From Thiosulfatihalobacter marinus (lineage in GTDB: Bacteria > Pseudomonadota > Alphaproteobacteria > Rhodobacterales > Rhodobacteraceae), in the NCBI RefSeq assembly GCF_016019955.1, contig NZ_JAECRZ010000008.1, positions 1 through 64,000 of the forward strand: a stretch of 64,000 nt of DNA, in the 5' to 3' direction. Position numbers and translations under genes: made by a program. The notes beneath the pieces are model-generated. The model was not told the origin of the DNA and made no database searches. It worked only from the letters and a program-made list of their open reading frames with translations. Within the stretch, counting starts at the first letter, position 1. Every line of letters begins with the position of its first letter. Positions 53,964 through 62,085 of the stretch are shown here, piece by piece.

Positions 53964-55037
53964 TCACTCCATATCCCAGTTGCGCACCGGGGTCGCCCCG
54001 GCGGCGCGCATGGTTTCCATGTAATCCTTCAGCACGGCGGTTCCGTTCACGCCCGATGCGTCCAGCTTCTCGGCCCAGAGCTTGGCGACATTGTCCATGC
54101 CCGCCGCCCATTGCTGGCGAAACGCATCATCCACTTCGGTCACGGTCGCGCCCTGCGATGTCATGATCTCAAGGAATTTTGTCACCGACGCATCCAGATC
54201 GGCATGATAGGCGATCCGATCCGCCTCGGCCGCGTCGCGCAGCGCCTGCTGAACAACCGGATCCAGCCCGTCGAACCAATCCTTGTTCGCGGCAAACCCG
54301 CCCGCATATTGCGCGCCGAACCCCACCTTGGTGATATAGGGCGCCACTTCGTGCAGCTTGCCCGGCAGCGCCGCGCTGGCAAACACGATCACCCCGTCAT
54401 ACACGCCGGTCTTGATCTCGTTGTAATAGGTGGTCAGGTTGCCCGACACCCCCACGGCCCCGGTGCCCGCCAGCCAGTTCACCGCCGGCCCCGGCGCCCC
54501 GATCTTGCGCCCCTCCAGATCGGCAATCGAATTGACCGGAAAATTGGTCATCAACAGGTAGTCGTCAATGCCGATGGCACCGCCCAGATATTCCAGCCCA
54601 TTGGCCTCCCACGCGGCCTTCATGTCGGCATTGTCCATCTGCAACCTGTCCATCCATTCGCTGACCAGCGTCGAATCCGACACAACGAACGGGGTGAAAT
54701 AGGTCACGTTCTGCGGCGCCAGCTTGGCCGGATCAAACAGCGACGACACCAGCCCGATCTCGGCCAGCCCCTCCTCGACCGCCTCCAGTTCCTCGCCCAC
54801 CTTGGCCAGCGACCCGCCATATTGCTCGGACCACTCGATGGTTGTTCCCGTGCCTTCCAGCGCCTTGTTGACCGCCGGAATGAAGGTCTGGCTGGCGTGT
54901 TTTACCCAGCGAAACACCGGCGGGTGCCCGGCCACAATGGTTACGTTCAGCGTCTGCGCCAACGCAGCTCCGTTTCCGGCCAGGCCCGAGACAGCCAGCG
55001 CCGCGGCCAGAAGGCCGGTTCTCACGATATGTTTCAT
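53964..55037 (-). CDS. TRAP transporter substrate-binding protein (DctP type)
   Basis: A 357-residue periplasmic binding protein with a signal peptide (GLLAAALAVSGLAGNGAALA, cleavage near residue 27). The mature part has the DctP pattern with the family Arg region DLEGRKIGAPGPAVNWLAG and a long C-terminal helix. It captures a small carboxylate for the permease. Ligand unknown; the neighbouring BKACE and cyclase genes point to a keto acid or its precursor. It is first in the operon. Confidence 0.9.
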   Translation of the reverse strand: MKHIVRTGLLAAALAVSGLAGNGAALAQTLNVTIVAGHPPVFRWVKHASQTFIPAVNKALEGTGTTIEWSEQYGGSLAKVGEELEAVEEGLAEIGLVSSLFDPAKLAPQNVTYFTPFVVSDSTLVSEWMDRLQMDNADMKAAWEANGLEYLGGAIGIDDYLLMTNFPVNSIADLEGRKIGAPGPAVNWLAGTGAVGVSGNLTTYYNEIKTGVYDGVIVFASAALPGKLHEVAPYITKVGFGAQYAGGFAANKDWFDGLDPVVQQALRDAAEADRIAYHADLDASVTKFLEIMTSQGATVTEVDDAFRQQWAAGMDNVAKLWAEKLDASGVNGTAVLKDYMETMRAAGATPVRNWDME

Positions 55038-55098
55038 GTCTTTCCTCCCAAAATGACATCCCAAAAATGATATCCTGCGTCCACGTCGCGCCGCCGCC

Positions 55099-55749
55099 TC
55101 ACGCCAGCGCCCGAATTCCCGCACAGACAAACGGCACGATCCGCGCCAGCATCTCCTCGGCGTTCCCGTCGTCACAAATCCCGTCCGACAACCGCCTGGG
55201 CCGCCCGGTCTTGGCCATCATCGTCACGCCCACACCGATCGCGAACAGATAGGCCCAGACGGCATCGGCCCGGCTCAGCCCCGGCAATACCCGCTGCAAG
55301 GCGTCGATATAGGCGCGGGCAATCGGATCGTAATAGCGCTCGGCCAGCGCCTGATCCCGCGCATCCGCCGAACTTGCGACCGACGCCAGGATCCGCGCAT
55401 ACGCCCCCGCATCGTCCCCATCGCCGCGCCCCACCTCGATGGTGGGACGAAACAGCGAGTCCACGATCGCCTCCAGCGCCGGTGCCGCCTCGCCCGCCAT
55501 CAGCGCCTCCAGCCGCGCGGCCCGATTGTCGTTGATCGCGGCGCTGCGCCGCGCAACCATCGCCTCGAACAACTGCGCCTTGTTCTTGAAGTGATAGTGG
55601 ATCAGCGCCTGCGCCACCTGCGCCCGCTCGGCGATCACCCGCAACGACGCGCCGTCATAACCGCGCGCGGCAAACACCCCTTCGGCGGCGTCCAGAATGG
55701 CGTCGAAACGGCTCTCGCCCGGCTTTTCCTGCTGCGCTGCGGCGTCCAA
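55099..55749 (-). CDS. TetR/AcrR-family regulator
   Basis: A 216-residue TetR-type repressor. The N-terminal helix-turn-helix is ILDAAEGVFAARGYDGASLRVIAERAQVAQALIHYHFKNKAQLF; the C-terminal ligand domain is variable. The start is a TTG, preceded by gcgaggagaag at good spacing; no ATG lies nearby in frame. A perfect palindrome is 20 nt upstream, likely its own operator. It probably controls the adjacent TRAP catabolic operon, which starts just downstream of it on the same strand. Confidence 0.88.
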   Translation of the reverse strand: MDAAAQQEKPGESRFDAILDAAEGVFAARGYDGASLRVIAERAQVAQALIHYHFKNKAQLFEAMVARRSAAINDNRAARLEALMAGEAAPALEAIVDSLFRPTIEVGRGDGDDAGAYARILASVASSADARDQALAERYYDPIARAYIDALQRVLPGLSRADAVWAYLFAIGVGVTMMAKTGRPRRLSDGICDDGNAEEMLARIVPFVCAGIRALA

Positions 55750-55768
55750 AACTTCTCCTCGCTCTACT

Positions 55769-55786
55769 TGACTGATCGCTCAGTCA
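55769..55786. promoter_or_regulatory. Palindromic operator upstream of the tetR-type gene
   Basis: TGACTGATCGCTCAGTCA is a perfect inverted repeat of 7-bp arms around TCGC, the usual form of a TetR-family operator. It lies between the TetR start (20 nt) and the divergent ABC binding-protein gene (204 nt), so it may repress the first and perhaps the second. Confidence 0.75.
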
Positions 55787-55989
55787 GCCTGCGCCACGCC
55801 CTGCCCTCCTGTCAATCCACATCCCCCGAACCCCGCGCCCCGCACGCCCGCAACAGCAAAAAAACAGACCACAAGTTACATGGGGTCACTCTCTGAGAAG
55901 GGCATACCCGCCCGCATGGCGCAGGCTTTCAGGGTCTGCCGCGCGGGTTTCGCGCCAAGGGCCAATTCAAACGTCGCAGGGAGGAAAAC

Positions 55990-57243
55990 ATGCGATTGAC
56001 ATACCTGACTACCATTTCCGCAGCAGCCTTGATGGCCGCCGGCGTGGCGCAGGCCGAACCGCTCAAGATCGGCTTCCTGGCCACACTCGAAGGCACCTAC
56101 ACCGTGCTGGGCGAAGACGGTCTGCGCGGCTTCAAGGTGGCGCTCGACGAACTTGGCAACATGGCAGGAGGGCGCGAGATCGAGGTGATCATCGCCGCGA
56201 CCGACGCCAGCCCCGACAGCGCCGTACGCGCCGCCCGCAAGGTGGTCGAACAAGACAAGGTCGACATCCTGATCGGCCCCCTGTCCGGCTCCGAGGGCAT
56301 CGCGCTGCGCGACTATTCCAAGACCCAGCCCCAGGTGACGTTCATCAACGGCATCTCGGGCGCACAGGAAACCACCTGGGTCGATCCGTCGGAAAACTTC
56401 TTCCGCTTCAACATGGACGGCGCGCAATGGTCGGCCGGTCTGGGCGACTACGTGTTCAATGAGAAAGGCTATGAGACCGTCGCCACCATCGGCGAGGACT
56501 ACTCCTTCATCTATACGCAGGTCTTCGGCTTTGCGCTGGAATACTGTCAGGCCGGGGGCGAGATCACCGATCGTTTCTGGGTGCCGCTGGGCACCAAGGA
56601 CTTCGGCTCGATCATCGCGGCCCTGCCCGATGACGTGGACGCGATCTATCTGGGCCTCGGGGGCGGCGACGCCGTCAACTTCCTGAACCAGTACCAGCAG
56701 GCCGGCGGTGACGCCAACCTGATCGGCGGCACCATCATGGTCGACGGCACCGTGCTGAACTCCAAAGGGTCCGCCAAGGAGGCGCTGATCGGCGTGCCTT
56801 CCTCCGGACCGCAGGCGGATGACTGGGACAACCCGAACTGGCAGAAATTCGTCAAGGCCTACCAGGACCTGTTCGAACCGGATCAGCGTTTCCCGTCCCC
56901 GTCGCTCATGGCGACCGGCTACTATAACGGCACCATGGCCATGGCCAGCTGCATGGAGCAGGTCGGCGGCGACCTGTCCGACGGACAGGCGGCGTTCCGC
57001 GACTGTCTGTCCTCCATCGTTCTGGAAGATGCGCCCAACGGCTCGATCAAGCTGGACGGCAACCGTCAGGCCATCGGCACCAACTTCCTGACCGAAGTGG
57101 TCGAGAACGCGGACGGCACCCTGTCCAACAAGCTCATCAAGGTGATCGAGAACGTGAACCAGACAATGGGCATCGACGAAGCGGCCTTCCGTGCCATCGG
57201 ATTGCCAAGCCGCGACGTGCCCGAGTGTAAATCCTCCTACTGA
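55990..57243 (+). CDS. ABC transporter substrate-binding protein, branched-chain amino acid type
   Basis: A 417-residue periplasmic binding protein (LivJ-like, type I fold) with a signal peptide (TTISAAALMAAGVAQA, cleavage near residue 22). It opens LKIGFLATLEGTYTVLGEDGLRGFKVAL and has the family ligand-binding loop IGPLSGSEG near 98. The ligand may be an amino acid, amide or aromatic acid. A strong aggga ribosome-binding site precedes the ATG. It heads a cluster whose permease and ATPase genes lie 4 kb downstream, beyond two enzymes and a regulator. Confidence 0.88.
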   Translation: MRLTYLTTISAAALMAAGVAQAEPLKIGFLATLEGTYTVLGEDGLRGFKVALDELGNMAGGREIEVIIAATDASPDSAVRAARKVVEQDKVDILIGPLSGSEGIALRDYSKTQPQVTFINGISGAQETTWVDPSENFFRFNMDGAQWSAGLGDYVFNEKGYETVATIGEDYSFIYTQVFGFALEYCQAGGEITDRFWVPLGTKDFGSIIAALPDDVDAIYLGLGGGDAVNFLNQYQQAGGDANLIGGTIMVDGTVLNSKGSAKEALIGVPSSGPQADDWDNPNWQKFVKAYQDLFEPDQRFPSPSLMATGYYNGTMAMASCMEQVGGDLSDGQAAFRDCLSSIVLEDAPNGSIKLDGNRQAIGTNFLTEVVENADGTLSNKLIKVIENVNQTMGIDEAAFRAIGLPSRDVPECKSSY

Positions 57244-57258
57244 TCCCTTGGGATCCAC

Positions 57259-57281
57259 GGTTCGGGCCATCGGCCCGAACC
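57259..57281 (+). terminator. Strong hairpin after the ABC binding-protein gene
   Basis: A perfect 10-bp stem (ggttcgggcc, loop atc, ggcccgaacc) lies 15 nt after the stop codon and is followed by tctttcatt. It is a weak terminator or mRNA 3'-stabiliser and would make the binding-protein message more abundant than the downstream genes. Confidence 0.7.
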
Positions 57282-57334
57282 TCTTTCATTGAGCGTCTGA
57301 AACCTTTTCCAAACCCGGAGAGGGAGGGACCAGT

Positions 57335-58465
57335 GTGACTCTGATCAACTATCTCAACCGGGTGCATTTCGCCGAAAACGTGCTGGAAGAGGCCCTCTGG
57401 GCCGAACTCGACCGTCGCACCGGTCAAACCGCCTTTCTTCTGTCCACCACCAACGGGTTCGATTCCGATCTGGGCGAACGGCTCAAGGCCGGGCTGCCCA
57501 AGAAGATGCGCATCGTCACCTGCAATGTCAGCGGCGACATCCCCAGCGAAGCCGAGGCCAGACAGGTCGCCAGCAGGTTCGCGGGTCAGGGAGGCGGCGT
57601 TCTTGTCGCCTTTGGCCGGGGCTATGTCATCAACCTGGCCAAGGCGGCCCGGCTTCTCGCCAGCCACGACACCCGCCTCGCCCGGTTCGCGGAATCCGAA
57701 GGCGGCGCGGCCCGGATCACCCGCCCCCTGCCCGACCTGATTGCCGTGCCCACCCTTCAGGGCTTTGTCGCCGGATTCAACGGGCTTGCCGCGATCCGGC
57801 TTGATGACGGCACAATGATCGATCTGGCCAGCCCCGTTCTGGCCCCCACCGTCACCATCGGCGACCCCATTGTCGCGTTGAGCGAACCGGTCTCGGTCCA
57901 GGCCGGGTCCGGGGTCGAGGCGGTCACACTCTGTATCGAGGCATTGCTGTCGCCCAATTACAACCCGCCCGCCAACGGCATCGCACTGGACGGGCTGAAT
58001 CGCGGGTTACAGGCGCTTTCGTCCCTGTCCAACCGTCCCGATCCCGCGGCACGCCGCGAATTGATGGCCGCCTGCATGAATGCCGCGCTGGTTCAGCAAA
58101 AGGGGCTGGGCCTGGCCCATGCGATCACCAGCAGTCTGTGCGCCGAAAGCGAGATGCCGCTGAACAAACCCGCGATCAAGCGTCTGCTGCTGCCCCGGCT
58201 CCTCGACTTTTACGCATTGAACGGTGCCCTTGCGCGCTCGCCATTGATGGATGCGATGGGGTTCACCAATCCCTGCGACACGGTCAAGGCAATCAGCCGC
58301 ACGCTGCGCGACCTGCCCTTGCCCGCCACGCTCTCGGACCTGGGGATTACCGCTGACCTGGTTGCCCGCGCCAGCGCGCGCGCAGCCCGGCACCGTGTGC
58401 TGTCCAACAGTCCCTGCCGCCCCGTGCTTGCCGATATCCAGACCCTGCTGACCGCCATCCTTTAG
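57335..58465 (+). CDS. Iron-ADH family homologue lacking metal ligands
   Basis: A 376-residue protein of the iron-containing alcohol dehydrogenase fold. Aligned by its motifs with E. coli FucO, all four metal ligands are replaced: the Asp of GVDALTH is E195, its His is L199, the HxMAH His is S266 and the PHG His is L276. The NAD-loop GGGS is GRGY (94-97). The fold core (GLGLAHAI, PPAN) remains, so this is a pseudoenzyme or has a new function, not a plain alcohol dehydrogenase. Start is GTG. It precedes an aldehyde dehydrogenase by 11 bp. Confidence 0.8.
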   Translation: MTLINYLNRVHFAENVLEEALWAELDRRTGQTAFLLSTTNGFDSDLGERLKAGLPKKMRIVTCNVSGDIPSEAEARQVASRFAGQGGGVLVAFGRGYVINLAKAARLLASHDTRLARFAESEGGAARITRPLPDLIAVPTLQGFVAGFNGLAAIRLDDGTMIDLASPVLAPTVTIGDPIVALSEPVSVQAGSGVEAVTLCIEALLSPNYNPPANGIALDGLNRGLQALSSLSNRPDPAARRELMAACMNAALVQQKGLGLAHAITSSLCAESEMPLNKPAIKRLLLPRLLDFYALNGALARSPLMDAMGFTNPCDTVKAISRTLRDLPLPATLSDLGITADLVARASARAARHRVLSNSPCRPVLADIQTLLTAIL

Positions 58466-58476
58466 GACCAATCCCG

Positions 58477-59907
58477 ATGAAACCGCTCCTGATCAACGGT
58501 GAACACATCACCACGTCCAACGCGCTGGAAAACCGAAACCCCTCGGACGAAAACGACGTGATCGATACCCATGCCCAGGCCGGCATTGCCGAAACCCAAA
58601 CGGCCATCGCCGCCGCCCGCGCCGCCTTTCCGGCCTGGTCCCGCTCCGGCCCGCAGGCCCGGCACGATCTGCTCAGGGCCGTGTCCGACGAGATCCTCGC
58701 CCGGCGCGCGGAACTGGGCGAATTGCTGGCCCGCGAAGAGGGCAAGACCCTGCCCGAGGCCATCGGCGAAACCGTCCGGGCGGCCCGGATATTCGACTTT
58801 TTCGCCGGCGAGGCGCTCCGCCTTACTGGCGATATCGTGCCCTCGGTGCGCCCCGGTGTCGGCGTGGAGATCACCCGCGAGCCGGTGGGCGTTGTGGGTG
58901 TGATCTCGCCCTGGAATTTCCCCATCGCCATCCCGGCATGGAAAATCGCGCCGGCCCTGTGCTACGGCAATACCGTCGTGTTCAAACCGGCCGAACTGGT
59001 GCCCGGCTGCGCCTGGGCGCTGATCGACATCATCCAGCGCGCCGGAGCACCCGCCGGGGTGATCAACCTGGTTACCGGACCGGGCGGCGTCGTTGGCCAG
59101 GCCATGCTCGATGCCCCCGAGGTCGACGCCATAAGCTTTACCGGCTCGGTGGACACCGGGCGCAAGGTGGCCGCCGCCAGCGTGGCGCGGATGCGCAAGT
59201 TCCAGCTGGAAATGGGTGGCAAGAACCCCCTCGTCGTGCTGGACGACGCCGATCTTGACACCGCGCTGGACTGCGCCATCAACGGCGCGTTTTATTCCAC
59301 CGGCCAGCGCTGCACCGCCTCGTCCCGTCTGATCGTGACCGAAGCCATCCATAACCGGTTCGTCGAGGAACTGGCCAGCCGCACCCGCGCCCTGCGCGTA
59401 GGCCATGCCCTGCACAACGATACCCAGATCGGGCCCGTGGTGGACGCCACCCAGCTGCGGCAGGATCTCGACTATATCCGGATCGGCCGGTCGCAGGGCG
59501 GCAATCTGCGCGCCGGCGGCGATCTGGTCCGGCGCGACACGCCCGGACATTTCCTGCAACCCGCGCTGTTCACCGACACCACCAACGACATGCGCATCAA
59601 CCGTGAAGAGGTGTTCGGCCCGGTCGCCGCCGTCATTCGCGTGCGCGACTATGACGAGGCATTGCAGGTCGCCAACGACACCGAATTCGGTCTCTCGGCC
59701 GGCATCTGCACCACATCGCTCAAACACGCCTCCCACTTCAAACGCAACGCCCGCGCCGGCATGGTCATGGTCAACCTGCCCACCGCCGGCGTGGATTATC
59801 ACGTGCCCTTCGGCGGCACCAAGGGGTCCAGCTATGGCGCGCGCGAACAGGGCCGCCATGCCGCCGAATTCTTTACCACGGTCAAGACCGCCTACACCCT
59901 GCCATGA
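58477..59907 (+). CDS. NAD(P)-dependent aldehyde dehydrogenase
   Basis: A 476-residue ALDH. The nucleotide-binding segment is SPWNFPIAIPAWKIAPAL, followed by SFTGSVDTGRKV; the catalytic Glu is in FQLEMGGKNP near residue 247 and the catalytic Cys in GQRCTASSR near 281. It resembles alpha-ketoglutaric semialdehyde or succinate semialdehyde dehydrogenases, but the substrate is not fixed by sequence. With the neighbouring ABC system it probably oxidises an aldehyde derived from the imported compound. It is 11 bp after the iron-ADH homologue. Confidence 0.87.
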   Translation: MKPLLINGEHITTSNALENRNPSDENDVIDTHAQAGIAETQTAIAAARAAFPAWSRSGPQARHDLLRAVSDEILARRAELGELLAREEGKTLPEAIGETVRAARIFDFFAGEALRLTGDIVPSVRPGVGVEITREPVGVVGVISPWNFPIAIPAWKIAPALCYGNTVVFKPAELVPGCAWALIDIIQRAGAPAGVINLVTGPGGVVGQAMLDAPEVDAISFTGSVDTGRKVAAASVARMRKFQLEMGGKNPLVVLDDADLDTALDCAINGAFYSTGQRCTASSRLIVTEAIHNRFVEELASRTRALRVGHALHNDTQIGPVVDATQLRQDLDYIRIGRSQGGNLRAGGDLVRRDTPGHFLQPALFTDTTNDMRINREEVFGPVAAVIRVRDYDEALQVANDTEFGLSAGICTTSLKHASHFKRNARAGMVMVNLPTAGVDYHVPFGGTKGSSYGAREQGRHAAEFFTTVKTAYTLP

Positions 59908-59930
59908 CCGCCCCCTGGCAGTGCCGAAAT

Positions 59931-59944
59931 TAATGTACACATTA
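59931..59944. promoter_or_regulatory. Palindrome TAATGTACACATTA
   Basis: A 14-bp palindrome with 6-bp arms and a 2-bp centre lies 24 nt after the aldehyde dehydrogenase stop and 119 nt before the AraC-family gene, in a small AT-rich island. It could be an operator for the AraC-type protein or another regulator. Confidence 0.45.
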
Positions 59945-60062
59945 CCGACAGTCTCTTTCTTGACGCCACAGTCTTGCTTTTTGCGCGCGCGCCTGCCGAT
60001 ACTTGACCTCGCGGAAGCGTGAACCGGGAGAGTCACGCACCGTGGTCTAGGGAGGAATAACC

Positions 60063-60887
60063 ATGAGTGAGGCCGTCGCGGTCCACCATGGTGCGTTTGG
60101 CCGAACCGCGCTATATGAGCTCGATAGGCCCTTTGTGACCCATGCGCACCGTGAGGGGCATCTGATCTTTTATGTGAATGGCGGCCCGTCCGCCGTGGAC
60201 GTGGGCGGCACCAATGTCGCCCTTGGCGAAACCCGCGCCGCCGCGGTCAGCCCGTGGGAGCCGCATAATTTCGCCAAGTCCGAAGGCGATGCCACCCTTT
60301 GCCTTGTCATGTATATCAAGCCGATCTGGTTTCTCGAAAACAGCCAGTCCGCCAACAGCGTGCTTGATTTCGGCCGCCCTCGCATCCGCGTGACCGACGA
60401 AATCCGCCACTGGATTTTGCGGTTGACATCGGTCCTGCTCGATCCGCAGGACGATGCAGCCATGGATGGCTACATGTTTGAAATGACACGGATTTGCTAT
60501 GATCAAAGCTGGGCGCGCACCAAGGAGCGTTCGCCACTGGGGCGCATGAAATCCCGGTTCAGCGATTTCCGGGTGCGCCGCAGCCTGCGCCTGATGCAGG
60601 AAAAATACGCCGAAGAACTCCAGATGGACGAACTTGCCCGCCAGGTCGGGCTGTCGCGCCCGCATTTCTTCAAACTGTTCAAGAAACAGATGGGCATTAC
60701 CCCCAACCTCTATCTCAACACGCTGCGCGCCGAACACGCCATCACCGAACTGATGACGACCGAGAAAACCATCACCGATATCGGCCATGATCTCGGCTTT
60801 TCCTCTCAGGCCAGCTTTACCCGCTTCTTTGCCTCCAATGTCGGCATTCCCCCCAGCGAATACCGCCGGGTCGCGCACGAGACCTGA
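60063..60887 (+). CDS. AraC-family transcriptional regulator
   Basis: A 274-residue regulator: an N-terminal cupin-type sensor domain and a C-terminal AraC double helix-turn-helix (EELQMDELARQVGLSRPHFFKLFKKQMGITPNLYLNTLRAEHAI, then ITDIGHDLGFSSQASFTRFFASNVGIPPSEYRR). A strong gggagg site precedes the ATG. It lies inside the ABC cluster and probably controls it in response to the transported compound. Confidence 0.88.
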   Translation: MSEAVAVHHGAFGRTALYELDRPFVTHAHREGHLIFYVNGGPSAVDVGGTNVALGETRAAAVSPWEPHNFAKSEGDATLCLVMYIKPIWFLENSQSANSVLDFGRPRIRVTDEIRHWILRLTSVLLDPQDDAAMDGYMFEMTRICYDQSWARTKERSPLGRMKSRFSDFRVRRSLRLMQEKYAEELQMDELARQVGLSRPHFFKLFKKQMGITPNLYLNTLRAEHAITELMTTEKTITDIGHDLGFSSQASFTRFFASNVGIPPSEYRRVAHET

Positions 60888-60975
60888 CCGCGTTTTCCCG
60901 ATGCCCGGTCAAGGGAGAAGACTGAGAGGTATGCCGATTCGTGCGGCCCTCTTCTAGCCTTTCCCTTGTGCACAA

Positions 60976-60994
60976 CCGGCCGAAAACAGGCCGG
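60976..60994 (+). promoter_or_regulatory. Leader hairpin before the livH uORF
   Basis: CCGGCC-gaaaaca-GGCCGG forms a 6-bp stem 9 nt before the AGGGAGGA ribosome-binding site of a short leader ORF. It may influence initiation of that ORF or end the AraC message; no T tract follows. Confidence 0.45.
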
Positions 60995-61018
60995 ACGCCA
61001 TCAGGGAGGACCGCGATC

Positions 61019-61075
61019 ATGGCTCGATGCCGTTGCCGAAACGGTCGCGCCGCACAACAGGTGTCGGCTTCATGA
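61019..61075 (+). CDS. 18-residue leader ORF overlapping livH
   Basis: The strongest ribosome-binding site in this gap (AGGGAGGA at 61003-61010) is 8 nt before the ATG of a short ORF: MARCRCRNGRAAQQVSAS. Its TGA overlaps the livH ATG as ATGA, so livH translation may depend on it by coupling. The peptide is Arg- and Cys-rich. It is too short to be in usual gene lists. Confidence 0.55.
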   Translation: MARCRCRNGRAAQQVSAS

Positions 61076-62082
61076 GACGGTTTGTCGACCGTCATCCGCT
61101 CTGGTCCGTGATCATCTTTGCGGTCGTGGCCGTGCTGTTATGGATGATCTTCGCGGTCTGGCCCGACTGGCTCACGGACGCGATCGGGCGCAAGAAGGTG
61201 TTTCTGAACGCCCTGTTCAACGGCATCACCCTGGGCGGGCTGTATTTCCTTGTCGCCAGCGGTTTCACCCTGATCTTCGGGCTGATGCGCAACGTCAATC
61301 TGGCGCATGGCTCGCTGTACCTGCTGGGCGGCTATGTCGGCTATCTCACCGCCGACGCAACCGGGATGTGGCTCCTGGCCTTTCCGGCGGCCTTCATCGT
61401 GGTTGGCGCCTTTGGCGTGTTGCTGCAAATCTTCGTCTTCCGCCGGATGGAAGGCGAAGACCTGCGACAAACTCTTGTGACGATCGGCATCTCCATTGTC
61501 ATGGCCGATCTGATGCTCTGGGCCTGGGGCGGCGATTTCTACAACATCTCGCCCCCCGAATGGCTGTCTGGCCCGATGCAAACCTTCTTTGTCACGTCCG
61601 TCAAACGCTCGGGCGAACTGGTCTACATGAAATACCCGATGGTGCGGCTGGTGATCTTTGCGGCGTCGATCGTCGTGGGCGTGGGCATGTGGCTGCTGCT
61701 CAATCGCACCCGTATCGGGATGCTGATCCGCGCCGGGGTGGACGACCGCGACATGCTTTCGGCCACCGGAGCGCGTATCCAGCTTGTCTTCGTGGCCGTC
61801 TTTGCCTTTGGCGCCGGGCTGGCCGGGGTGGCCGGCGTGGTTGGCGGCACCTTCCAGTCCGTCGCGCCGGGCGAGGATGTGCGCTTTCTGCTGGCCTCTC
61901 TCGTGGTGGTGATCGTGGGCGGCATGGGCTCGATCCCCGGCGCCGCGCTGGGCGCGCTGCTGATCGGGCTGGCCGAACAGTTCGGCTCGGTCTACTTCCC
62001 CACCTATGCCGTGGTGCTGACCTTCCTGATCATGGTGGTCGTGCTCGCCTTCCGCCCGCAAGGGCTGATGGGAAGGAACTGA
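61072..62082 (+). CDS. livH: Branched-chain-type ABC transporter permease (LivH family)
   Basis: A 336-residue inner-membrane permease with about eight hydrophobic segments and the LivH pattern: NGITLGGLYFLVASGFTLIFGLMRNVNLAHGSLYLLGGYVGYL near residue 35 and FGAGLAGVAGVVGGTFQSVAPGEDVRFLLASLVVVIVGGMGSIPGA near 245. It forms the membrane channel with LivM. The ATG at 61072, overlapping the leader ORF, is used; an in-frame ATG at 61027 is a second option. livM follows after 3 bp. Confidence 0.9.
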   Translation: MRRFVDRHPLWSVIIFAVVAVLLWMIFAVWPDWLTDAIGRKKVFLNALFNGITLGGLYFLVASGFTLIFGLMRNVNLAHGSLYLLGGYVGYLTADATGMWLLAFPAAFIVVGAFGVLLQIFVFRRMEGEDLRQTLVTIGISIVMADLMLWAWGGDFYNISPPEWLSGPMQTFFVTSVKRSGELVYMKYPMVRLVIFAASIVVGVGMWLLLNRTRIGMLIRAGVDDRDMLSATGARIQLVFVAVFAFGAGLAGVAGVVGGTFQSVAPGEDVRFLLASLVVVIVGGMGSIPGAALGALLIGLAEQFGSVYFPTYAVVLTFLIMVVVLAFRPQGLMGRN

Positions 62083-62085
62083 CGC

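Noticed and set aside
57335-58465. Annotating the iron-ADH homologue as a functional alcohol or 4-hydroxybutyrate dehydrogenase
   Set aside because: All four metal ligands and the NAD loop are replaced, so the usual activity is not supported.
58462-60036. 524-codon minus-strand open frame over the aldehyde dehydrogenase
   Set aside because: It is antisense to a complete ALDH and has the low-complexity Gly/His/Asp composition of a shadow frame.
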